In this document: positions 41,101 to 53,100 of the stretch, piece by piece
Position numbering within the stretch: the first letter of the stretch is position 1
How the letters are laid out: each line of letters starts with the position of its first letter
DNA from: Metopolophium dirhodum
Lineage: Eukaryota > Arthropoda > Insecta > Hemiptera > Aphididae
Direction of reading: 5' to 3'
Assembly (NCBI RefSeq): GCF_019925205.1
Contig: NC_083561.1
Coordinates: 8,555,217 to 8,619,216, forward strand
Length of the DNA stretch: 64,000 nucleotides
Made by a program: the position numbers and the translations under genes
Notes under the pieces: generated by a model
What the model saw: only the letters and a program-made list of their open reading frames with translations
What the model was told of the DNA's origin: nothing
Databases searched by the model: none

Positions 41101-44100
41101 TACCTTTTTGCCGTGTGTGTTTCAGGGGCTCGCACGAAAGTGTACACATCCCTATATTCTCAAAGACCCTTTGCGAGTTAAAAGACCCAGTAGGATTTAG
41201 CTGATTTATGTAAGTTGCCCGCAGCCAAACGCTCCGTTATTTACGCACTAGCGACCGGCCACGTATACCTATGTCCTGTATACCTACCTATACCCCAGCG
41301 GGTGCTATAGTATAGTTTTCATTAAATCTTTCCGAAAGGTCGAAAAGTGATGCGATTTTTCACTAGCTTTACTACCAGCCTCACGGTTGAAATTTCCAGG
41401 TTACATGTGCGTGTTCGCCGCCAGTGTCAGGAGTGGTAATAATAATACAATTACGCACACGGTAATATTTTTGCAAATGTTCGAAGACGCAATTAGGCTG
41501 TTAGGAACAGTGCCCACGTCGTCGCCACGTGCGCCGGTTACACCACAGCTGCACTTAAGTTCGGAGCCATATTTTCGCGGTTTATAGTTAAATTATGTTT
41601 ACCAGTAATCGGCCTCGACGGTAATAATAAGGATAATAATAATAATAATAATAATGATAATAATGATAATACGAGGGTCGTTAGTTATGTTTTAACCACA
41701 GCGGCGGTGGACCGTCCCACACATATTATAGTCGTCTTCATCGCCACGCAGCGGCAGTAGGTGTCTGTCGGTCCGCGCCTTTAGGGGGCTATATTAATTT
41801 CCACCAAGTTATTAGACAACCATATTAAAAAACGAAAAATCCCCAGACCCTAAGTCTATTAACAATAAATTAGACAAGCTTCCCGTAATTCTATACCCGC
41901 GTGGTACGCTCGTATATACAGTGTGACACACTAGACTTTTTATTTTTGTTTCAATTAAATTTAACCTTTATTTGTCGTACATATTCAACTTGCAAAAGCC
42001 AAAGACGACAAATCCTACGTAATTAGTTGGCGTTCATTATTATATCAAATATTATAATAGTTTAAAAAAATTCAAAGTAATATAATATATTAATTATATA
42101 ATATATATTATACATTATAATGTATTTTTAAAGCTTATTTGATTTATAGAATACCAAGAATATACGTGCTATAATTTATGCATTGATTTTTTGTATTCTT
42201 TTTTTATATCTTTTATTCTTACGCCTGCTTATATAGGTATCAATCTGTATATTAATTATAAGCCTAGTAATTTTTAATAAATATTCTACAAATATCGCAT
42301 ATAATTTGAGTGAAAAAATACTTGAGTAGTCGAGTATATGGGTATAATATATTGTTAAAGGTAGGTACATATCGTTATAAAAATTATACATGAATGTAAT
42401 ATAAACATATATAATATTATAGTAAATTACATACTGTCGTTTTTAGATTTTTATGGCATATGAAACCTATTTTTGTCGTTAATAATTACCCTAAATATAT
42501 TTAAATCAATTCACTGTGAATAATAGAATAACCCGTTATAATATACCTATGCTATAATATACCTATGAGATGGCATGCTGCAGGAAGGCCTAATAAATAT
42601 ATTTTGTAATGTTTTCGGAGTAGGGATTAAGGGCGGTATACAACGTGCGATCGGTAAATTTCATTAAAAAACAAACGCGAGCGTAAATTATTGGATTCGA
42701 ACGACCCCTACACACTCGGCTTAACCCGATTTAAGACTAATTGGATAACATTACCGGTCGGAAAATAATAATCGATTTTTATCCGTTTAAAAACTTTTCG
42801 AGCAGTTTGCCGCGAAAACGAGGATTTATTGGGTCGAACAGACTTGCGACTGCCACGCCATTATGTATACTATATAGTTACTCACAAATCGTTTATATAG
42901 TAGGTTAGGTTATCCTATATCTAACCGGTAAACAAAAATGTGTTTCGTGATCAGCGTTCTAAAGAGAAACGGACAAAATTCTGGTAGAAGTACTTCTTAA
43001 TTATTGAAACGCACTGAACGAATCTTTTTCTTTTTTTTAAATAGAATCTCATTAACACTTCATTCTACTATAACCTCCGGCGAAAAGTGGCCATCGGTAG
43101 CACGACAGCACGCGGTCATTGATTGTTGTTGTTCGTTCTAATAATTATCGAACCAATAAAATGTTTTATTTATCATCTATAAAATATCTCCGGGCGTTTG
43201 ATATTGGTCCGACGCGTATAATACATATAGTGGAAAAGTTAGTTGGAGAAGACGTGAATACTCAATAATCGTTTATGATTGATTGTCGTTTTTAATATTA
43301 ATGATCTCGAAGCATGTAATTTACGTAATCATATTTGACACGAAAATAAACTAACGGTAACAAAACAATACAGCTCTGACGTGCAGGCAAACGTGTAATA
43401 ATATACTAATAATCTTTTTTTTAAGTCAGATAAATAATAATAACCATAAAAACGTATACGTACGCATCCATAACTATATTATTCATTATAATGTATGCAT
43501 ATTTTATTTTCTATATGGTGCGTAGGCCCTCGAGCTACGCGGAAACACTCCAACACTAAATGCAAAACTTCGAAATGTCTTTCGAAACCTCCCCGACAAA
43601 TTGTGTAACATCGCTTTGGGCGATAATGATGCAAATGTGCAGCAACGTCGCTTATTTTTATTTTTCGCCTTCAAAGTATTAATTGCGCGCACGTTCGTCT
43701 CTCCAAAGGGATGAACGGATTTATTAAAAAGTCTTAAAGGGGGTCGTATACACTTGTACCCGATCGCTTTCACCTTTAAGTTGTGTTTGCTTTGCTACTG
43801 AACCTTTTGAACTGTAAACTAATTTTGCTGTCTATATATTTTCAGTCTTGTCTCCGCGTCGTGTAGTCACACTGTCATAGGCATCGTCGTATGCCTCTGC
43901 AACCGACAGAAACGATCCTTTTAAAATATAATTCTTAGAAAAAGATAATTGTATTTTTTTTTCTAAATGAAAATATACCAGGATATAAGTATTTCAAAAA
44001 AATTATCTCAGACGAGATAAAATATATGTCAAGAGTAAACTGACGATTAAATTGTGTATAACTATTTATAATATACATGTATAATGTATATGTATATGTA

Positions 44101-44106
44101 ATGTGC

Positions 44107-44141
<35 letters not shown>

Positions 44142-47100
44142 CAGTATATACCTACTCATAGTTATAACATTGATGCAACAATAGTTATGTCTGTAAATCA
44201 ATCGCAACAACGCGGGGAGCCATGACAGTCCGTAGGTGCAGTCAATTAAGCAGTTCACACTGTTCAATGGTTCTGAAATAAATTCGTTTCAAAATCTTTG
44301 TTTGTAAAAATTAATGTCTAAAAAAACAACATAACGTTTGGCTATTAAACTACGTTTGGAACACATTATATTATAGTAATACAGCAAGACCGTATCAAAG
44401 TTTGGAAATTAACACAATTCATTCATACGTTACACGTACCTACCTATAATAACATAATATAAAATATGTTCTAAATATATTCTAAATACAAAGGCAACGA
44501 TTATATTATAAAATATAATATACAATATGATTTTGCCCTGTGTAGTTAACTATAATAATTGATGGGTATATGAATACTTATAATAATTTGTTTACACGAA
44601 TTGTCAACTTTAACAAAACACTTAAACATTTATATTATCAATTAAATTATTATTTTCACTTTTGAATTTTTAATAAAATATCAACAATAAAATTCTGTAA
44701 TAAAAAAATTAAGCAAAAACAACGAAGGACATACAATCGCGCGAATAAACAGTAGAAAAACAAAAGTCCAAAATTGATACCTAGTTAAACTTATTAAACA
44801 ATGCACCGTATACACTTGGAATGTATCTACATTTTTGTTTATAAAAAAATAAAAACAATCTTACAGTATTTTTTTATTAAATTAAGGGTTGCTTTCAAAA
44901 CTAATGTGTATGGTGTCCACGCTCTATATACTCATTAGTTATTATACAATTGGTTAAATGTTTTCTTACGGACTATAATACGAGTTAGGTAAAATTATCT
45001 TCAATCGCCCAACAGTGTGAACTTATACCTCGTAAAATTCTTTTGGTTTTTTTTATTACCTATTGAGTATATAGGTACATGAATATTTTGAATTTGATTT
45101 CTTATCTGTTGGATCTTTGTCGTTCGATTTTTTTTTATTAACATGGACGTTTTCTTTTATGACTATTTTAACTTTGTATATTATGACCGATAACCATTTT
45201 AATAATTTAATTTATAAATACAAATTACATAATAAGGATAATATTTATAATTAATTCTTTACCTATAACTAAAACATTTCTCATGTTATATATACAATAT
45301 ACATGCCCATGTTATACAATCAATCATAAAATGTAATACATACATAATTAAAAAATAATAATTGGTTTATACAGTATGATAATGTAAACAACATAATATA
45401 TGATTACCTAAGAAAAGAGTATGTTTTTTCCAATAAATACAATTTAAAAATGCTAAATATACTACCTACTTATTTTATATGCATATTTAATGGTGGAGTG
45501 TACAGTGTGTACAATACAAGAAGGTGGTTTTGATGTATATTATGTGTAATTTTAATTATTTCTGATTAGCTTGTTGTATTTTATGAATTTTTTATTTTTA
45601 AGTGTAGATTACAAACAAGATTTTCAGCCCCAAAGGGAAATACAAATATTATGTTGTTTGGTGTAACATTTTTGGCAGGACGCTACTAAATATAAAATAG
45701 CTGTAAATAAAAACACATTATAATTGGAAATTGTGAAAAGTATATAATTATTATTATTTATTGTTATTGTGAAAGGCGACGTCATTATTAAAATTGTTTT
45801 TGGGGTGTTTGACGGGTGTGTCCCTAACTAACCGGCGGCGGGCTTATAGGAAATTCTTCCAATAATTAATTTCATTCGGTTCATAAAATTTCTACAATAT
45901 CCTATTCATTATGGTAATTTTCCGGGGAATTAAATTCACCAATCGTCTGATTGGCAATTAATTATTAAAAAAAAAATACTTTTGAAACTTATGCCTGAGG
46001 ATTAATGAGATTTCGAGCCAAATTCTTGCAGTGGAAACTAATTTTACAGTACATTTGTCGAATTTTCTAGTTTGTCCTTTCATAGTATAACAGTAATATA
46101 TCTTTTACCAGACCCTGACCTGTATTTGGACACCACTAGTGCAATTCTTCTCGATTCACCATAGTTACCCTCCGTTACCGTTTTTTCATCCCTCGAGGCA
46201 CCGGTGATTTAGCATCTCCTTAAAAAACTCCTATCTGATATACGTATACTTATCTCAGGTCCCCTCTGAAATTACGATTCTGTAAATTTATCGCAAAAAT
46301 ATATCGATTTTGGTTAAGACTCAGCAAATACATTCTGCTAAATGTGTTTTTAAGCCCTACCCTTTGACAATTTTACAATTACATTAACTTTAAACTATAT
46401 AGGTATATTTCTTTGTGATTGAAATACGTATACTTTTCTAAATAAAAACTAACCATTACATTTATTTATGACGAAATAATAAATACCTTTCCGAGAAAAA
46501 TATAATTATGTACTTACAAAATCTCGGTTTTTAAATGTTGATTAATATATAATATATTATATATATATATCTAATATAAAACGTTGAAGTTTAATTTAAC
46601 TACCAACTATGCCAATAGGTTTTTAATCTTATACAGCTATATGATATATTTGTTAAAATGTTATGATATTAGTACTAGTTATAACTGTAGGTACATAGGT
46701 TCTGATGTTATCGACTTAAATATTATTTACATTATGATTTAACCCTAGTCTCTATTATATTATAAAATGTTATATTTAAATAAATTTTCAGAAATAAATA
46801 AACAATATAAGTATTTATTCAATTTTTCAGCATGCAACTGTCATCCAGTTGGTGCATCCGGTAAAACATGCAATCACACCACTGGCCAATGCCCATGCAA
46901 AGACGGCGTGACCGGAATAACATGCGACAGATGCGCTAAAGGATACCAACAAAGTAGATCGCAGATCGCGCCATGCATAAGTAAAATGATATATTTTTTG
47001 TATGATATTAACTATTAGTTTATTATTAATTCGATTTTTACAGAATTGCCTTCAAAGATTTTCGTCAATCAAATGTCGTCGGATGCTCGTGCAGCAGAAA

Positions 47101-50100
47101 ATGAAGGAGGAGACGAAGGAGATTATGATGAAGATGACGAGGATAACGGTATTTAATATTTATTTAATAAAAACCCAATGCTATACCCAATTTATACCCA
47201 ATGTTTATTAACTAAATATTTTATTACCTATAGGTTCTGGTTTTAGAATTTTTTTATACTCATATCAATTTTTTTACCCTGATTCGTATTTTTTTAAATT
47301 AAAATGTGTATTTTTATTAAAGAATTATATTGTCACTCAAAATAAAGTAAAAAAAATACAATTTAATTAAAATCTCGCCCTGAAACAATCTACAATAACG
47401 TGTCACACGTTATTGTACAAAAAATATATTGAACATTTAATAAAAAATAATATATATATACCGCTATATGTACATCCGGTTAATGGTTATCAAGTAATGT
47501 CAGTTTGATCATATTGTTATTTTATATTTAATATTATAAAAAAATGTATTTTTCTTCGATTTCTTGGCCACCAGCTATATGTTAATTCGAATAAAATCGT
47601 TCGAGATATCGTCCCCGAGGGATTTAAGAATTCATGGGCAAATAGCTAGGTTCGGATCGGATCGGGTACGTCCAAATCGTTAATGGATTACGGGCTCGGT
47701 GCGACCGACCAAGGGGGTGTAAAGCCCATTTATCAAAGTCAAATTCCTTTTTTTTTTTTTTAAAAAAAGAAAAGATAATCGACAAAATTTAACACGTTCA
47801 TCGCGATAGTAGTATAAACACGATTCTTTTTCTTACGGGCACTCATTACTCGCACGACGGTTGAAGAATGCGTATAATGACTACTGGCAGAAAAACACAG
47901 ATAAACAAGACATTATACATATTTTATATAGAGGTGTTTTAATAATGTTTTAATTTTTCACCCCATTTGCAGACTATGCATTACATATTATAGTGCCTAC
48001 AGAGGTATACAGAGAGAGAAAGAGAGAGTAACAGTGACAGGATGCTCACGAATATTTCCTAGTTTATAGATTTGTGACGAGTAAGAATTTTTATTTTTTT
48101 TTTTACCAAGCAAACTATCCGCGGCATCTGTGGCAATTGGACGTCACGATACATTTTATAAATATCCATGCATTACATACTACTAAAACTGATAATACAA
48201 ATAATAACATTTTTAGGAATAACATATAAGAAAAAAAAATACTGAAATTAAGTATTATATACAATTTACAATTTATTTATAAGTAGAGTTTCTGGTGGAA
48301 ACTGTATGAGCTTGAATACGTTGTTGGGTTCGGGGTTGAGTATTTCGGCAAGGTGATCAGAGATTTGGAATTTTCTTCTTTCCTTGTCGTAAGTTCTACA
48401 TTCGGTTAAAATATGATTAACTGTGAGGGAGTCCCCATAACATGTACAAAAAAAAAAAATAGGACGGTCTTCTTTCTTCATTAAATGGGAGTGGGTGAGG
48501 CGGGTGTGTCATTTTTATTTTTAATATCAGCATCTGACGACAATAACGTCTTGGAATCAAGGGAGTAATCGCATTTGTCGGAGCTTACAATGTGCATATA
48601 CGCGAGCAACGATTAAAAATGTTCGATTCTGCCGTGTAGAGTGTATACTGTAGAAGGTATAAAGGCTGATATAGATAACGGTGTTATTGTTGAAGACGAC
48701 GAGGGTTAACTTCTTTGGCTAGCAGACAGTCGAATATAAATAAAACCCGTACGCAATTTAGCGAAGATGTTATCATTAAGGGGAGGCCGGAGGCGTATAA
48801 TGACCAACAACCGTCGGTATAACGTGTGTGTGCTCGACGCTCGTATATATAAAGTGGCGTGCGCCTCGCCCCTCTGCAGATCAAATGCGTTTTAGTGTGG
48901 AGAAAACCGATGGTTTTCGATCCTGGCCCGCAACGCATTACGTGAACTGCGAAGACGACATTTTATCGTATACGGCGCTGCGGGTTTAACACTCAGAATA
49001 ATAAAAATATAGACCTGCCAATGTCCAATACGCGTATATATCGTCGGTGATACCATTCACCGAAAACGCTCTCGAGGGATACATATTATATACATAGTTG
49101 GCGTGTGTAGTATATTATATTAGAGAAAGATACTGTGTAGAGAACGAAAGCAATAAGCGACTCAACGAAATGTATCTTAAATTTAAAACTTATAAGTATA
49201 TTATTATATAGAGTGTGTATAATATTTTGTCGTGACGCATAACGTCGAAAAACGAGTAAGGTCCTCGTGGATTGCAGGTACTCATCATACATCAACCGCA
49301 GATGACTTTTATATACGTGCATAATGTAGTCTGTTGTGTGTGCGTATATTATTATGATGATAAGGCGTGAAGTGTTTTGAGCCGGAAACCTGACACCGAT
49401 TCGATGAGGAGATTGACAGTTGTTATGTTATGCGGTGTCGTCTATGGCGGTGGCGATACATTTACGTAGGTGGAAGGGGGGGGGGGAGGGGTTTATTACA
49501 CGATAGCGCGGAAACATTAAACCTACCGCGACGGTGATAACTGGGCCATTAATTTATCCACTTTTATGTGTGGGGTGGTCTTCGTTCAACAGGTTTATGT
49601 GGCTTGAATTAAATATTTCGTGTTTTGACTGTCGCCTGCCTATATTATAATATATACCTACATAATAAATATACATGTAGGTACGTAATAAATACACATA
49701 GGTATTAAAAAAAAAAAATGTAACGTTCATCAAACGGCGTGTATACGCACACCGCCTCATTGAGATTAAAAACTCATCGTAAAATCATCCCCTACCCAAA
49801 CCTTAATCCCAATAATAAATACGACAGGACGGTCTTTCGACCGGATTTTCGTATTTGTCGTTTGTAAACGAATACTTAACATACACATATTATGCTTATT
49901 TACTATATAGTTGTGTTACACATATATTGGGTATTTAGTATTTATACTATTATGTTTACACTTATTTCTATAACTGTACAAACAATAAACACATAATGCA
50001 TGTATTTTAGGTATCGGCAAACGAACAATTCTTGTACCTACATACAACATTATATAGTTTCCTTTTTTATGGTTTTATTACGATACCCTGGATAATCGTT

Positions 50101-53100
50101 TTTATCGTATATTATAATAAAGTTTTTGTTCGACAGATCAATGCGGCAAGTGTCGATCCGGAACCAGGAGACTGAATTTGAACAAGTACTGCCGTAGAGA
50201 TTACGGTACGTAAATTATTATTTTTACAGCATCCCATACCTTATAGATATACGATCGTATGGCGCGGGGGTTGTGTTGTAAATACTAAATTGTAAGTTAC
50301 ATAAAAGGAGATAGATGCGGACCGAACATCAAACGGGAGTCGCGGGTGTTCTTGAAGAAGACATATATACAAATGATTTTTTTAAATGTTCATACACAAA
50401 GAAATTGAAGAACTGTAGCTTAATAACTTTTTACGCGTTTTTAAACACGACAAATATGAAGAAAAAAATGTATATATTATGTGATATGTACGTATGAAGT
50501 AAAAATGTAAATTTTCTTTAACTATACTCAGGTTTTACAGGTACCTATATGGTTTTATCTTGAACATAGTATAATAAATCGCTTGTCGAGTGCACCGACA
50601 GACTGGGAAAATAACAATAAAAGACACTATCTCGACACATACATCTCCGCACTGTCATAGCCTCATAGGTTTACTTGTATTTTAAATCGAAATTAAATAA
50701 AAATAATATTCCACTACAGGTCTAAAGACATTTTTATTTTACTGTAAAGTACTTGATGATTATATTTTGGTAAACATTTTAATTAATTAGTCGCGTATTG
50801 TCTTACATCAAACTATAAAATGGCATATATTATATTTAAATAGATAAATAAAATATTGAGTTCGTTAATAGTTTATTATATGATTTATTTAAAACAACAT
50901 AATATTTTATACTACTTATAACATTTTTTAATCTAAAATAAAACTTGAAAAGTTGTAACTATATAATTACTGCACTATATACGATATACCTATAGGCTAT
51001 AGTGCAAAACACTATAGTCATCAGCAAACGCAAGTTTTTTGTTGAGAAAATTATATTACGTTAAATTTAATTAAATTTAAAATTATAATTATCTTAAGAG
51101 ATTTAACAAAATATGTCAAAATCATTTTGTTTTCAATAACTCAAGAAATCTCTTATATTATATAGTCGACCATTGATATTACAGAGCATCATAAGGACTT
51201 ATTTATAGCAACAAAGTTAAGTTGGTTACTGGTTAGATTAGTGCTCTTAATTAATTTAAATGCATTTGATTTAAACAGCATCTTTTTCATAACATAATAT
51301 TAGAACAACCTGATCGTGCGTCGCTTTCAATATTAGATTGTTTTTTATCAATTAAGGAAACGGAATTATAATTTAAAAATTTTAGTAACTATATTATGAT
51401 AAAGATAATTAACTTTTACACGTTTTACAATATTCTGTATGTGTAACATCGTTATAAAATAGCTATATCTTTTCCATAAAACTGATGAGATTAAATTTGA
51501 CCTTATATAATAATATTGTATTATTATGATGGACGTTGTTGAAGGGAAATAAATCGTCCTGATACGATGGTTGATGTAGCCTACTATAATACTATTATGA
51601 ATTTAACTTTTTCCAAACATTTTATCTCTACAGTGTACAAAGTGATTCTTTTAATAGTACCTAAACATTCATAATTCAAATAGGTAAAAATGTTTTTAAA
51701 AACATTTTTTTACATAATAATTATTTTAAATTACATTTTGTTATACTTTTTCGTAGATACATTCTTCTATTTTTTTTATCTTAAAGCAAAATATTTTTCA
51801 AATAATTTTGATTTATAAAAATCGAATTTTTAGCGAGTAGTTAATTAGGTAGTTATAAACCTATATAAATATTTAAAGTTTAGGTTCAGAGCGAACGCCG
51901 GATAGCGGAGTGTGTAGTACAGTTGTATACCCTCCAAAATATTGGTCTTCTGTACTCCGCTCATCTAAATTTTAAATATTTATAACAAATTAACTATAGG
52001 TACTCGTTTAAATTTGAATTTTATGTATTGAAATTCTAAAAAAAATATTTTACTTCGTAAAAAGAAATTAAAAATTCATGTTGTCATTCAAAAAGCGTGT
52101 ACAACTTAAAAATATCCTTTTTCAAAAACATTGCTTTTTGATGATTTCAGATTATCTAAAATAAAATATTTTCAAAAATGTATATCCTGATATTGAGTAG
52201 TATTTACTGTTGAAAAAATCAATCAGCATATTATTAAAATGAATATAATATTTCGCAAATGTATAAGTGTAAGTATAGGTATAGGGAGGGACTCATGTAT
52301 TTCCTATACTACTTTTCTTTAGTTTTTTACCTCTAACGTTTTAAATAGAAACCACCACTTGTCTATAGAAAAACTCGTAGGTTAATTTATTTTATTTCAT
52401 AAAATGTGAATTAATTCTGTTTAAGTAGAAAATGTTTTTATTTTACGACTGTTGAATTTCGTAAACAGGTTATATTTTTTGAACCAAAACATTTTCACGA
52501 AAACCAATCAACTTGACGGCAATGCGTACAAGTATAAAATTCCTACGCGACGAAACACGATGAAAACGTATTCAGCCAATATGTATCATCATATATTTTG
52601 TTTATTGTATATACAATTAAAACATATTATATATCTTATATAATAATAATAAAAATAATAATAAATACTTATGTCTTGTACACTATATAATCAAAAACTA
52701 TAAAGTTAATAGTAAGACATTAAAAAACCACCACAGATCTGCTTCACTGCTTAGTATATTTATAGATATGCCTACCTATATACACAATAAATTACTATTA
52801 ATAATACTATTTACCTATGTATATTATTGTAAATAAGTATTATAACAAATTTCAGTTAAGTATTTTAGTGATGTTGTACTACATACAATGTAATACAGAG
52901 TGGTTCTTTGACAATGAAAAATTAATTCATTCAAAAATAACTACCTATAAGTCATTTTAATTAAAATTATCTTTTTTGAAAATTTAAGATAAGTAGGTAC
53001 ATGCAATTCTATCATACCATATTTGTACTCTTATGTTTGTTGGAGTGTTGGACGTTAGTGAATTCACTATAAATGTTAAAATTTATGATTTTTAAACGAC

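Larger units (their letters stand above)
23151..46830. other. Net: 23.7-kb netrin intron between EGF2 and EGF3
   Basis: The intron is bounded by donor GTAGGT (23151) and acceptor TTTTTCAG (ending 46830). It is mostly AT-rich, but carries several less AT-rich islands (about 26090-26660, 32080-33110, 34390-34830, 36600-37110, 41030-41800, 42600-43930 and 45770-46300) that may be regulatory. The candidate exons at 39545-39625 and 41400-41587 lie inside it. Most open frames here, including 26324-26674 and 43504-43773 on the minus strand, have no recognisable domain. CCTAA/TTAGG-type blocks occur near 38190 and 42902. Confidence 0.8.

Noticed and set aside
43504..43773. 89-codon basic minus-strand frame
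   Set aside because: No motif, no splice signals; within a GC-richer intronic block.
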